Positions 47,825 to 56,940 of a stretch of 64,000 nt of DNA are shown one piece after another. Numbering within the stretch: the stretch's first letter is position 1; each line of letters starts with the position of its first letter. A program made the position numbers and the translations under genes. The DNA is taken from contig JAHHGX010000088.1 of the NCBI GenBank assembly GCA_019359675.1, forward strand, positions 56,828-120,827, read 5' to 3'. The notes below the pieces were generated by a model that made no database searches, was not told where the DNA came from, and saw only the letters and a program-made list of their open reading frames with translations. Source of the DNA: Calothrix sp. FI2-JRJ7. Lineage in GTDB: Bacteria > Cyanobacteriota > Cyanobacteriia > Cyanobacteriales > Nostocaceae.

Positions 47825-48805
47825 TTATTTTGCTCCAACTGTTGATAAAAGCTCAGATTTTTTTGTTTTAGACCCAATTAATGATTGTATTTTTTTCTTA
47901 TACAAATACCCATAAAACATTAGCCTTCTATATACCCTAAAAAATATTAATCGATTGTATAATAAATTATGGGTAAAACTATCTGCTTTTTCATTCCGAA
48001 TTATAAATTGAGGATGCTTTAATGGAAAACCCATTTCTTCTACTGGTACATTAGCCAAAACAGTATTAGGATTTAAGGTATGAGTTCCTTCAGAAGAAAA
48101 CCCAATATTAGATACTAAATTTTTACTTGGTAAAATAGTTAAACCATTTTGTAGCCAGCAAGTAAGTAACCATGCATAATCCCAAGTATCTATTTTTCCG
48201 TCATATGTAGATTGAAAAGTATCAAACCAATATTTAACAGATGTAGGGTCTTTTAGTATATCTTTAAGGTATCCTTCATTTTTAACTTTATCCCATGATG
48301 TCATATTAACATCATAGTACTGCCAAGCTCTTCTCCAAGTAGCCCAACCCCACCAGTGGGTATAACGGGAAAAATAATAGTCATCTTGAGTGCGGGTTCT
48401 ACCAAACTGAAAATTATCACCAGAAATTACCATTATCCGATTATCATGTCGATACTTTTCCAATAATTCTTCACAGAAGTTAAAGAAAGTATGATGTGGT
48501 AAGCAATCATCTTCAAGGATAATTGCTTCCTCAACATTTTCAAAAACCCAATCTAAGCCACTTGACACTCTTAGTTTGCAACCTAAGTTGATATCTGAAA
48601 AATTAGTTAATACCTCGCAATCCCAATCTACCCGCTTAATAATTTCACGAGCAGCACAACACTTATCAGCCTCACCAGGCACATTAGGACGAGGACCATC
48701 AGCAATCACTAATAGTTTCGGAGGTTTCGCTTGACGAATTGCTTCAAATACCTTTTCAGTTGTTTGAGGACGTTTAAATATAATGAATGCAACTGGAGTT
48801 CTCAT
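47825..48805 (-). CDS. glycosyltransferase-like sugar transferase
   Basis: The 326 residues start TPVAFIIFKRPQTTEKVFEA and continue LLVIADGPRPNVPGEADKCC. The acidic metal-binding-like EEAIILEDDCLPHHTFFNF and WWGWATWRRAWQYYD follow, matching a GT-A family seen in capsule clusters. It reads opposite to the previous operon, next to galE. Donor and acceptor are unknown. Confidence 0.8.
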   Translation of the reverse strand: MRTPVAFIIFKRPQTTEKVFEAIRQAKPPKLLVIADGPRPNVPGEADKCCAAREIIKRVDWDCEVLTNFSDINLGCKLRVSSGLDWVFENVEEAIILEDDCLPHHTFFNFCEELLEKYRHDNRIMVISGDNFQFGRTRTQDDYYFSRYTHWWGWATWRRAWQYYDVNMTSWDKVKNEGYLKDILKDPTSVKYWFDTFQSTYDGKIDTWDYAWLLTCWLQNGLTILPSKNLVSNIGFSSEGTHTLNPNTVLANVPVEEMGFPLKHPQFIIRNEKADSFTHNLLYNRLIFFRVYRRLMFYGYLYKKKIQSLIGSKTKKSELLSTVGAK

Positions 48806-48889
48806 AGTTAAATTATCTGTACTATATTTACGCTAATTTTTGACTTGGGCTAGATTTCTAGATATCTTTTTAAAGAAGTTGTAAGTATA

Positions 48890-49957
48890 TCAAAAGAAAA
48901 TTTTCACTTTGTTTAATTGTTGTGTGTTACAATATAATCTTTTTGCAATCGCGTTTATAAGCGGATGTTTGACATTATTACTATCACGTTTAATTTCCCA
49001 GAATAAAGCACTACGCATGATAATATCCAAATCATTATACTCCGGTGCCCACCCCAGCACCTCTCTAATCTTCTTCCCACTTGCAGTAACACAAGCAGGG
49101 TCTCCAGGGCGCCGTTCGCTTTCAAGTACAGCAAAATCAACTCCAGAAATAGCCTTAACACATTCAATTACTTCACGAACACTGTAACCCTGACCATATC
49201 CACAATTCAATACCTGGCTGGAATTACCTGCCTCAAGATACCGCAGCGCAGCAATATGTGCTGAAGCAAGGTCTTCAACATGGATATAATCACGGATACC
49301 AGTGCCATCTGGGGTAGGAAAATCTGTACCAAAAATTCTCACACCTGGTTTACGTCCAAGCGCTGCATCGCAAGCAGCACGAATTAAATGTGTAGCATTC
49401 GGGTTCATTTGCCCAATTCTACCCAAAGGGTCGGCGCCTGCTACATTAAAGTACCGCAAAATAACATAACGTAAATTAGAAGCTCGACTCTGGTCTTGAA
49501 TTAACCACTCACTCATCAACTTTGAGCGTCCGTAAGGATTAATAGGAACAGTAGGAGTTTCTTCGGTAACAGGATTTTGCTGCGGTTCGCCATAGACCGC
49601 AGCAGTGCTAGAAAAAATTAACTGATTCACCCTGAATGTTTCACATACTCGGAGTAGGTTCAGCGTGTTGCGGGTATTATTTGCGTAGTAGTCGAGTGGG
49701 TGTACTACAGATTCTGGCGCAATTAGACTTGCTGCAAAATGTAAAACAGCACTAAACTTATTGCGCGCAAATGTTTGGTATAAGCGTTCAATATCAGCTA
49801 AATCACCAGTAATCAGTTCACCATATAATACGGCAGATGCATTTCCTGTTGAGCAGTTGTCATAAACTACTACATCATAACCAGCTTCACCAAGTTGACG
49901 AACAACATGCGAGCCAATATAACCAGCTCCACCTGTAACCAATACTCTTTTTTGCAT
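48890..49957 (-). CDS. galE: UDP-glucose 4-epimerase
   Basis: It interconverts UDP-glucose and UDP-galactose. It shows the Rossmann motif VTGGAGYIGSHVVRQLGEAG, the catalytic Ser/Tyr/Lys region (FSSTAAVYGEP, NPYGRSKLMSEW), the substrate region RYFNVAGADPLGRIG and the late NCGYGQGYSVREV. The 355 residues include about 20 extra at the C-terminus (RLYCNTQQLNKVKIFF). It begins directly after the stop of the upstream phosphoglycosyltransferase gene (TAAATG), so both belong to one operon. Confidence 0.95.
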   Translation of the reverse strand: MQKRVLVTGGAGYIGSHVVRQLGEAGYDVVVYDNCSTGNASAVLYGELITGDLADIERLYQTFARNKFSAVLHFAASLIAPESVVHPLDYYANNTRNTLNLLRVCETFRVNQLIFSSTAAVYGEPQQNPVTEETPTVPINPYGRSKLMSEWLIQDQSRASNLRYVILRYFNVAGADPLGRIGQMNPNATHLIRAACDAALGRKPGVRIFGTDFPTPDGTGIRDYIHVEDLASAHIAALRYLEAGNSSQVLNCGYGQGYSVREVIECVKAISGVDFAVLESERRPGDPACVTASGKKIREVLGWAPEYNDLDIIMRSALFWEIKRDSNNVKHPLINAIAKRLYCNTQQLNKVKIFF

Positions 49958-51334
49958 TTATCTGCCCTTACCTAATAACACAACACGAATGGTTTTGAGT
50001 GCAATCACCAAATCTAAAGCAAACGAGTAATGTTTAATGTAATAAAGGTCGTATGACAGCTTTTGACGTGCGTCATCTACCGATGCACCATAAGGGTACA
50101 TAACTTGTGCCCAACCTGTAATTCCCGGTTTGATGCTGTAGCGCATTTTGTAGTAAGGAATGACTTCAGCCAGTTTGATATCAAACTCCGGTCGTTCTGG
50201 ACGCGGACCAATCAAACTCATTTCACCATTTAATACATTCCAAAGCTGCGGTAACTCATCAATTCGCGTTGCTCGTAACCAGCGTCCAACAGGTGTTACA
50301 CGTGGGTCATGTTCCATAGCCCATTGGGCGCCTAATCGTTCCGCATCTTGGTACATCGAGCGGAATTTGTAAACGCGCAAAGTTTCACCATTATATCCAC
50401 TACGTACTTGTGAATAAAGCAATGAACCCGGACTGTTTAATTTCACAGCAACAGCAGCTAATACCATCAGTGGAGACAGAACAGCTAAAAGCACACTCGC
50501 TGCAATAATATCAACTACTCGCTTACAGTTTTGATGAAATTGACTTGAATTCAGCTTAAATGCTTTAGTGAAAACAAACCAATTGTCATTCACTAAATTT
50601 GGTGGTACTTTATACCATATCTGTTCATAAGCTTCAGGTAGTTCATAAATAGGCACTCCTTGAAGGCGATAATTTACAAGCGTTTGTAATTCCTCTCCTG
50701 CCAAAGGCGCCTGTGTTGCAACAACGACACCAGATAACGGGCGTGCATTGGATTCTAATAATGGATATAGCTCTGCTAAATCTTTCTTAAATTGATTGGC
50801 GCCTTGACTTGCACCCACAATCAACCAGCGATTGCTATTGAGCAAAGTTTTCATAGCAACCTTTCCGAAAGGCGCCCGCATATAAATAACAGCTATAAGC
50901 CTTCCTAAGACTGCCCATAGCGGAAATATACCTAAGCTAGCAAGTAAAATACCTTGATTTAGCTGCCAGTTTGCTTCCCAGATATTCGATAAGTAGATGA
51001 GTACAGTGCTAAAAGCACTAACTATAATAAGAATAATAATGGTTCTTAATCGCGTCCAGACAATCGCAATTTGTAGCTGCGAACGGTACGCATCAAATAT
51101 GTATAGCCCAATTAACCCTGATAACACTATTCCAGAAGCAAATGGATTAAACTGCTGATTTAACTGCTCGATAGGCACGTTAAACTGCATCCACAGCACA
51201 AATCCTACACTGAAAAATACACCAGCTAAATCCGCTACAAATAGGAATGCCGCTACAGTACGTGGTATTGCGAATTGCGTAGGTAATGTTAACTTTTTTG
51301 GGAAATAAGTGGTATTAGCTGACATCGGATTCAT
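49958..51334 (-). CDS. exopolysaccharide polyprenyl glycosylphosphotransferase
   Basis: It puts the first sugar phosphate on undecaprenyl phosphate. The 458 residues have four or five N-terminal membrane helices (VADLAGVFFSVGFVLWMQF and following) and a central nucleotide-fold segment. The catalytic C-terminal domain starts KRVVDIIAASVLLAVLSPLM, then LRVYKFRSMYQDAE, RIDELPQLWNVLNGEMSLIG and PGITGWAQV. The likely start is Met1 or Met4 (MSANTTYF). It is divergent from the Wzc-type kinase gene, with about 240 bp between. Confidence 0.93.
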   Translation of the reverse strand: MNPMSANTTYFPKKLTLPTQFAIPRTVAAFLFVADLAGVFFSVGFVLWMQFNVPIEQLNQQFNPFASGIVLSGLIGLYIFDAYRSQLQIAIVWTRLRTIIILIIVSAFSTVLIYLSNIWEANWQLNQGILLASLGIFPLWAVLGRLIAVIYMRAPFGKVAMKTLLNSNRWLIVGASQGANQFKKDLAELYPLLESNARPLSGVVVATQAPLAGEELQTLVNYRLQGVPIYELPEAYEQIWYKVPPNLVNDNWFVFTKAFKLNSSQFHQNCKRVVDIIAASVLLAVLSPLMVLAAVAVKLNSPGSLLYSQVRSGYNGETLRVYKFRSMYQDAERLGAQWAMEHDPRVTPVGRWLRATRIDELPQLWNVLNGEMSLIGPRPERPEFDIKLAEVIPYYKMRYSIKPGITGWAQVMYPYGASVDDARQKLSYDLYYIKHYSFALDLVIALKTIRVVLLGKGR

Positions 51335-51571
51335 ATCTAATCGTCTTTGTATTTATAGTTCCCATTTTTTTGCGAAAATCACATACAAAACACACATTTT
51401 TCTAAAAAAGGGGGATTTCCTTTTTTCTTTTTTCAGAGATATTACATACGTCAGTGTTAAATATACATATAAACTTCACTTCAGAAAATATACTGATGGC
51501 AAATGTGTAAATACTGAAATATATTGACCTCAAATTAAAACTTTATTATTATCACTTATCACTATTTTCTT

Positions 51572-53743
51572 ATGCCAGTATCAAATGCTGAAAACGACTC
51601 CATCAATTTCCGACAAGCTTGGCGAATACTCAAACGACGTTGGCTAGCAGTAACTATTGTTATTAGTTCTGCTGTCGGAGTAACAGGGGCAATCACGTTT
51701 TCGCAAACACCTATTTATGAAGCTGAAGGAAAATTAACATTCAATAAGGCAAATCTATATTCATCACTGACAGGAATTACAGGGGGGCAGGAACTGGAAA
51801 TGCTTGGAAGGGGTGCAAGTGTAGGCAATCCTTTAGAAACACAAGCTGAAATAATTCGCTCTCAACCTGTAATACAAAAAACAATCGATACATTAGAGCT
51901 TAAAAATAAAAAAGGGCAACCGCTAGCATTTGAAGAATTTTCTAAAAATTTAAAAGTAGCGGGAGTTAAAGGTACAGATATATTACAAATTAGTTACCGT
52001 AGTCCTGACAAAATAATGGCTGCTAAGATAGTTGATTCACTTATTAAAAATTATCTCGAAAACGATATTCGTGCCAACCGAACTGAGGTTGTTTCCGCGC
52101 GCGAATTTATTAGTAAGGAGTTGCCAGAAGTCGAAGCAAAAGTTCGTCAAGCAGAAGTATCACTACGCCTATTCAAAGAGAAAAATCGCGTCGTTGAACT
52201 TCAACAAGAAGCAAAGACATCGATTGCCAACCAAAGCGATTTAGCAGACCAAATCATTAAAACCGAAGCAACGCTAGTTGATACCAGTTCAAAAATTATA
52301 TCACTCCAAAATCAACTTGGGTTAAATTCACAAAAAGCCATAGCGCTCAATGCTCTTAGTCAATCGAAGGCAGTTCAGCAGTTGCTCGACGAGTTTCGCT
52401 CGACTCAAAATAAACTAGCAGTCGAACGAATACGCTTCAGCGACGAGCATCCAACAATTATTGATTTAGCTGACAAAGTACAGGTGCTACGACAGCAGTT
52501 ACAACAGCGAATTATACAAACTTTAGGAGGCGCCCCACAAGGCTTAAACGAACGCGACTTAAATCTCGACTCCCTTAAGCAAAATTTGATTGCCGAACTA
52601 GTCAAATTAGAAGTTGAACGAACAGGTTTATCCAACCGCATTTCTAGTTTAAGCAACGCGCTGACTCTATATAAGCAACGCGCTAGTTCACTACCACGTC
52701 TTGAGCAAAACCAAAGCCAACTCGAACGTGATTTACAAGTCGCACGCCAAACTTACGAGCAACTCTTAAGACGCTTCCAAGAAGTACAAGTTATCGAAAA
52801 TAAAACTGTGGGTAATGCGCGCGTTGTCTCTCAAGCATTAGTCACAGACAACCCCGTTTCTCCTAAAATTGCACTCAACTTAGCATTAGGTGGATTTTTA
52901 GGTATTATACTAGCTGTCGGCGCCGCACTAATGTTAGAAGCATTAGATGGCTCAGTCAGAACCCTCGAAGAAGCACAAGAACTACTAGGTTATCCATTAC
53001 TTGGCACTATTCCACGTCTTTCTGTAAGTCGTCATTACAAAAATCGTGATATCTCAACTTTACCCATTCGTGATAACCCTTGGTCACCAGCAAGCGCAGC
53101 ATTTGAAAAACTGCAATCAACACTCGAATATACCCTCCCCGACCAAGTACTCAAAAGCATTGTCATCACCAGCGCTGTACCTAGCGAAGGCAAATCTTTT
53201 GTGAGCGCAAACTTAGCACTAGCAATGGCTCAACTTGGGCGCCGAGTATTAATCATCGATGCTGATATGCGGTGTTCAAGTCAGCACGTAATCTGGAAAC
53301 TTGAAAACTCGCAAGGGTTAAACGAAGTATTAGAAAACAAAATCGACTTGCAAACAGCATCACGCAAAGTCGCAAATAATGTTTATCTTTTAACTGCTGG
53401 TGCCACTCCCTCAAACCCCTTTGCTACACTTGCCTCTCCGCGAATGAACGCGCTAATTGCAACCGCACAACAAGAATATGATTTTGTAATTATTGATACC
53501 CCACCTGTGATATATGCTGCTGATGCTTTAGTATTGGGCAAATTAGTTGATGGCGCCTTAGTTGTAGTACGTCCAGGCGCCGCGAATTCTGCGATATCCC
53601 AAGAAATGAAAACATTGCTCACACAATCAACTCAACGAGTGTTGGGAATGGTTGTTAATGATGTGATGGATGAGACAGATTCTTATTATGGGTATGGAAT
53701 ACAAAAAGGATATTATCGATTACCAACAGTGGGCGCCAAGTAG
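51572..53743 (+). CDS. polysaccharide biosynthesis tyrosine autokinase (Wzc/CpsCD fusion)
   Basis: It controls chain length and export of exopolysaccharide. In 723 residues there is an N-terminal Wzz domain with a membrane helix (AVTIVISSAVGVTGAITF, 26-43), a long coiled coil (180-405), a second helix (ALNLALGGFLGIILAVGAAL) and the bacterial tyrosine kinase domain. That domain has Walker A SAVPSEGKS (534-542), the A' motif VLIIDADMR (559-567) and VIIDTPPV. A Tyr-rich tail (DSYYGYGIQKGYYRL) supplies autophosphorylation sites. The outer-membrane partner (Wza type) is not in the window. Confidence 0.95.
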   Translation: MPVSNAENDSINFRQAWRILKRRWLAVTIVISSAVGVTGAITFSQTPIYEAEGKLTFNKANLYSSLTGITGGQELEMLGRGASVGNPLETQAEIIRSQPVIQKTIDTLELKNKKGQPLAFEEFSKNLKVAGVKGTDILQISYRSPDKIMAAKIVDSLIKNYLENDIRANRTEVVSAREFISKELPEVEAKVRQAEVSLRLFKEKNRVVELQQEAKTSIANQSDLADQIIKTEATLVDTSSKIISLQNQLGLNSQKAIALNALSQSKAVQQLLDEFRSTQNKLAVERIRFSDEHPTIIDLADKVQVLRQQLQQRIIQTLGGAPQGLNERDLNLDSLKQNLIAELVKLEVERTGLSNRISSLSNALTLYKQRASSLPRLEQNQSQLERDLQVARQTYEQLLRRFQEVQVIENKTVGNARVVSQALVTDNPVSPKIALNLALGGFLGIILAVGAALMLEALDGSVRTLEEAQELLGYPLLGTIPRLSVSRHYKNRDISTLPIRDNPWSPASAAFEKLQSTLEYTLPDQVLKSIVITSAVPSEGKSFVSANLALAMAQLGRRVLIIDADMRCSSQHVIWKLENSQGLNEVLENKIDLQTASRKVANNVYLLTAGATPSNPFATLASPRMNALIATAQQEYDFVIIDTPPVIYAADALVLGKLVDGALVVVRPGAANSAISQEMKTLLTQSTQRVLGMVVNDVMDETDSYYGYGIQKGYYRLPTVGAK

Positions 53744-54026
53744 GTTGGGTGGAGGAACGGAACCCAACAAATACTCTTGTAAGGACGGGCAAGGATGCCC
53801 ATCCCACAAGATTATACTAAAAACGGGTTAGAACTGTCATTCTGAGCGTAGCGTAATGCGGAGCATTTGCCGCAGGCTAGAATCTCCGAGATGCTTCACT
53901 GCACTACGTTTCGTTCAGCATGACAAAGTTTATATTTTACTCGTTTGCAGTATAATACAAAAATCAGGAATATTGCTGTTTGGAGTTGTAGCTTAAAAAG
54001 CTGCCTACTCATTCAGTAATATAGTC
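53744..54026. repeat. cluster of three dispersed repeat types
   Basis: In order: GGTTGGGTGGAGGAACGGAA (53744-53770), ACGGGCAAGGATGCCCATCC (53785-53804) and a GTCATTCTGAGCG ... CAGCATGACAAA inverted repeat (53837-53927). A relative of the last lies at 56607-56685. No gene is seen. Confidence 0.75.
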
Positions 54027-55415
54027 ATGTATAAATTGGTTTGGGGTAAATTAGCATTATTACTCACAGTTAGCTTATTCAGCACTTCCCTCCCAACATC
54101 AGCATCAGACGTATGCATCTCAAAACCTTATAACATAGCAAGTAGAAACTATGGTACAAGTGGCAGCGATGGTAGTGACGGGCGCCCAGGCAGAGATGGG
54201 GTATCAGGTCAAAGTCAAAGTATTGTAGCAAATGGCTCTCCTATAAATCTTGATTTATCTGGTAAAGATGGAGAAGACGGAGAAGATGGTGAACGAGGTA
54301 GTAGCGCTTATTGCTCACATCAATCGAACGAAGACCACGATATACAAGCAGCGAGTGGTGGAGATGGTGGAGACGGAGGTAAAGGTGGGGATGGTGGAGA
54401 CGGTGGGTTACTGACTGTTTACTTCAATAATTTAGAAGAATTAAAACAAATATTTGTGCGTGCATCAGCAGGAGAAGGTGGAGGGGGTGGACGAGGCGCC
54501 TCTGGGGCACAAGGATGTAACTGTCGTAAAAAAGATTGGGAAATAGAAAAATGTAAAGGAACTCCAGGTAGTCCAGATTATAAATGTACTAAGAAAAAAT
54601 ACAGATGTACCGATGGTCATGATGGTAGCTACGGTAGTAATGGCAGCAATGGTAGAAAAGGCGATTTGGGAAGATTGAAAATTATTAAGAGCAAAGAAAC
54701 CTTGGCGCCAGATATTTTTAAAATGACTGTACCAATTTCTGAACTAGCAAGTAAACAATTTAATTTATCCAAAAATAAATGGGATACTAAGACAGGCGCC
54801 ACAGCTTTACTTGCTCCAGGTTCAGTTATTAATGACGAATATCAAGAATTTGACAAACGACTCGAAGCAACTTTCGCGCTCCAATGGTTAGATAAACAAC
54901 CTATCACCCGTTTTACCGAATCTGCAACGATTATTCTTAATGATAACAACCAAGTAGATATTACTTTTCCTGAAGATTTATGGATTGACGGTAACAGTAA
55001 AACCGAAGGTAACGTCACTAAATATACCTTAAGCTACGCCGTTCCTAAAAAAGATGTTACACGTTTAGCCGTAGCAGAATTTGCTGGCGCCGGAGAAAAC
55101 TTAAATATCAAACTAGTAGATTTAGGAGGCAGGTCAGATATAATTAATACTCAATTTCGGATTAAATATTATGTACAAGACAGTAGCGAGCGTGGTTTCC
55201 CAGATAATCAAAAAGTCTACACAGGTGATATTACTCCAGAACTTGTAACACGCGACTTTAATCGATTTACCCTTGCTTTAGGTAAACTACCAAATATATC
55301 AGAAGCATCACGTGCAGGCGCCAAAGTTAATATAGAATTAGAAATAACTCGAACTTTAGGACAACGTTCCGCAAAGCAAACAATTAATTGGCAAGGTACT
55401 ATTCGCAACAGGTAA
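54027..55415 (+). CDS. secreted glycine-rich, collagen-like protein
   Basis: It has 462 residues with a signal peptide ending near PTSASD (28). Residues 42-60 and 80-95 carry Gly-x-y-like runs (GSDGSDGRPGRDGVSG, GKDGEDGEDGERGS). Residues 112-130 are a GGDGGDGGKGGDGGDGG run, and 155-215 hold Gly-rich stretches broken by a Cys/Lys patch (GCNCRKKDWEIEKC and on). The C-terminal 240 residues look like beta-sandwich domains without a named match (YQEFDKRLEATFALQWLDKQ). Seven or so cysteines in the middle suggest disulfides. It could be a surface filament or sheath component, by composition only. Confidence 0.8.
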   Translation: MYKLVWGKLALLLTVSLFSTSLPTSASDVCISKPYNIASRNYGTSGSDGSDGRPGRDGVSGQSQSIVANGSPINLDLSGKDGEDGEDGERGSSAYCSHQSNEDHDIQAASGGDGGDGGKGGDGGDGGLLTVYFNNLEELKQIFVRASAGEGGGGGRGASGAQGCNCRKKDWEIEKCKGTPGSPDYKCTKKKYRCTDGHDGSYGSNGSNGRKGDLGRLKIIKSKETLAPDIFKMTVPISELASKQFNLSKNKWDTKTGATALLAPGSVINDEYQEFDKRLEATFALQWLDKQPITRFTESATIILNDNNQVDITFPEDLWIDGNSKTEGNVTKYTLSYAVPKKDVTRLAVAEFAGAGENLNIKLVDLGGRSDIINTQFRIKYYVQDSSERGFPDNQKVYTGDITPELVTRDFNRFTLALGKLPNISEASRAGAKVNIELEITRTLGQRSAKQTINWQGTIRNR

Positions 55416-55442
55416 CATCATATCCGGTTAATTACCTATAAT

Positions 55443-55470
55443 GTAGAGACGTTACATGTAATGTCTCTAC
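55443..55470. repeat. dispersed GTAGAGAC palindrome
   Basis: GTAGAGACGTTACATGTAAT continues to GTCTCTAC, a nearly perfect palindrome between convergent gene ends, similar to the one at 228-252. Confidence 0.7.
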
Positions 55471-55481
55471 ACATCGACTCC

Positions 55482-56162
55482 TCAAGATTTGCCCCTTTTC
55501 ATTCCACCGTGGTTAATCAGCGGATTTCCTACTTCAAAATAATCTTCCATCCACAAAGAACCTAAAGTAGCTCCTTCTTCGATGAATTCTTTAATACCTC
55601 GCATATTAGCAGTCCTTTTTGCTTGGGTAAAACCATTTTCATCCCGGTAAAGTACCCATAGTTCTTCTGGTTTAAGATTATCGACAAAGAAGGGGGAATG
55701 AGTCGTAATCATTAATTGGCTGTTTGCTGAAGCAGCACGACATTCTTCTGTTAATTCTGGCAACAAACGCGGGTGCAAATGATTTTCTGGTTCTTCAATA
55801 CCAATAAGCGGTGATGGCTCTGGGTTATATAGTACTGTTAAATATGCTAGCATTTTTAAAGTTCCATCAGAAGCATATTTAGCAAGAATTGGCTGCTGAA
55901 AAGGAGCATGTTTAATTTGTAGTGCAAGGCGCCCATCTTGCATGATTTCCGCATCGACTCTTTCAAGACGAGGAATGCGGCTAGATAGAGCATTAAGAAT
56001 ATGTTGTAAACGCTCCGGATGTTCTTTTTGAAGATACTGGATAACGTTAGGTAAATTATCTCCTGTTGATGATAATCTTTCCTGTGATTCGGATAAAGCA
56101 ATATTACGAGTATTGTCTGTACTAAGGTAAGAAAGATACCAACCACTAATAAAGTTACGCTT
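55482..56162 (-). pseudogene. C-terminal half of an AAA_21/OLD-like ATPase
   Basis: The open frame of 227 codons has no N-terminal half: Walker A and the start are missing, and the frame is closed by TGA just upstream. Present are KYASDGTLKMLAYLTVLYNP (signature-like), PLIGIEEPENHLHPRLLPEL (Walker B, D-loop) and QLMITTHSPFFVDNL (H-loop). Such ATPases usually pair with a nuclease or Toprim-type partner in defence-like gene pairs. The 3' end reads NHGGMKRGKS and no partner follows. It sits directly downstream of a second decayed ATPase remnant. Confidence 0.85.
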
Positions 56163-56207
56163 TCAAACCGCGCAAACCTCTGTCAACCCCACAAAGACAT
56201 AAAATCT

Positions 56208-56312
56208 TTATCCTTGACCAGATTCAATAGCAAACCACTGCTGCATTTGATTACATAGCTTTTGAAAAGCCTCCATATTTTTATCGGCTAGTAAAAATAT
56301 ACAATCTCTCAT
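56208..56312 (-). pseudogene. collapsed partner gene of the ATPase (both ends kept)
   Basis: The 34 codons start MRDCIFLLADKNMEAFQKLC and continue to QQWFAIESGQG and a stop. The first 15 residues look like the start of a larger conserved protein found after AAA ATPase genes, and the last 19 look like an end, so an internal deletion is likely. ATG 56312 overlaps the ATPase stop as ATGA, the usual coupled arrangement. The family name is uncertain. Confidence 0.6.
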
Positions 56313-56734
56313 GCCAATATCCCCGCAGCAAACAGGGAGCCAAGATCAATTTTACCTTGCCAATCAGTTAGACGTGGATGTATTGAACCTGGTATAGCTT
56401 TTACCCCCTTTTCTTTACTGGAGCGCATCACGATTACTGATTCTAAATCTGTATGGGCTAAAACTATAGGAGAATGAGTAGATACCCAAACTACCCGTAC
56501 CATTGGCGCCAGCTAAAACGTGATATTGACCAACTGTTATATCAAGTCGGTCAAAACAACGATACTTAAAAGGGCGTTGCATAAATGCGGGATGAATTTA
56601 GATATGTCATGCTGAGTGGAGCGAAGCGAAACGAAGCATCTATAAGGATTCTTCGCTACACTACGTTCCGCTCAGAATGACAAATCATCCCAAAAATCAG
56701 CAACGCCCTTAAAAGCTTCTATCCGAGAAATCAT
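56309..56734 (-). pseudogene. AAA ATPase gene broken by a 137-bp repeat and a large internal deletion
   Basis: Read from ATG 56734, eight codons plus two bases (MISRIEAF...) run into a dispersed element at 56572-56708. Removing the element and one TTAAAA copy restores MISRIEAFKYRCFDRLDITV, then GQYHVLAGANGTG, a clear Walker A start. Right after that glycine the frame jumps to the gene's far end in another frame: VWVSTHSPIVLAHTDLESVI (H-loop) and LTDWQGKIDLGSLFAAGILA. The Walker A lysine, signature and Walker B are deleted. It was probably a defence- or repair-type ATPase with a coupled partner. Confidence 0.8.
56572..56708. mobile_element. 137-bp dispersed element with TTAAAA target duplication
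   Basis: Its ends GGGCGTTGC and GCAACGCCC are perfect inverted repeats. The flanks TTAAAA (56566-56571 and 56709-56714) are duplicated. The inside carries the TGTCATGCTGAG ... CTCAGAATGACAAA inverted repeat also seen at 53837-53927. It splits codon 9 of the ATPase gene. Confidence 0.85.
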
Positions 56735-56848
56735 ATATAGATTCGGGAGATTATTCTTGACGGAAACCTCAAGATTTTCAACAATTATAGCTGTTTTTAG
56801 TTAAATGGAGTACTTGGTACTTTTAATACTACGTATAATTTGAATTTG

Positions 56849-56929
56849 ATCCCCCCAACCCCCCTTATTAAGGGGGGCTAAAAATTCTCTTGTCCCCCCC
56901 TTATTAAGGGGGGCTAGGGGGGATCAATA
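56849..56929. repeat. dispersed CCCCCCAACCCCCC / GGGGGGCTAGGGGGGATC element
   Basis: This is the same family as at 5013, 17898, 19704 and 28122. It lies at the 3' end of the protease gene. Confidence 0.8.
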
Positions 56930-56940
56930 AACGATTATTA

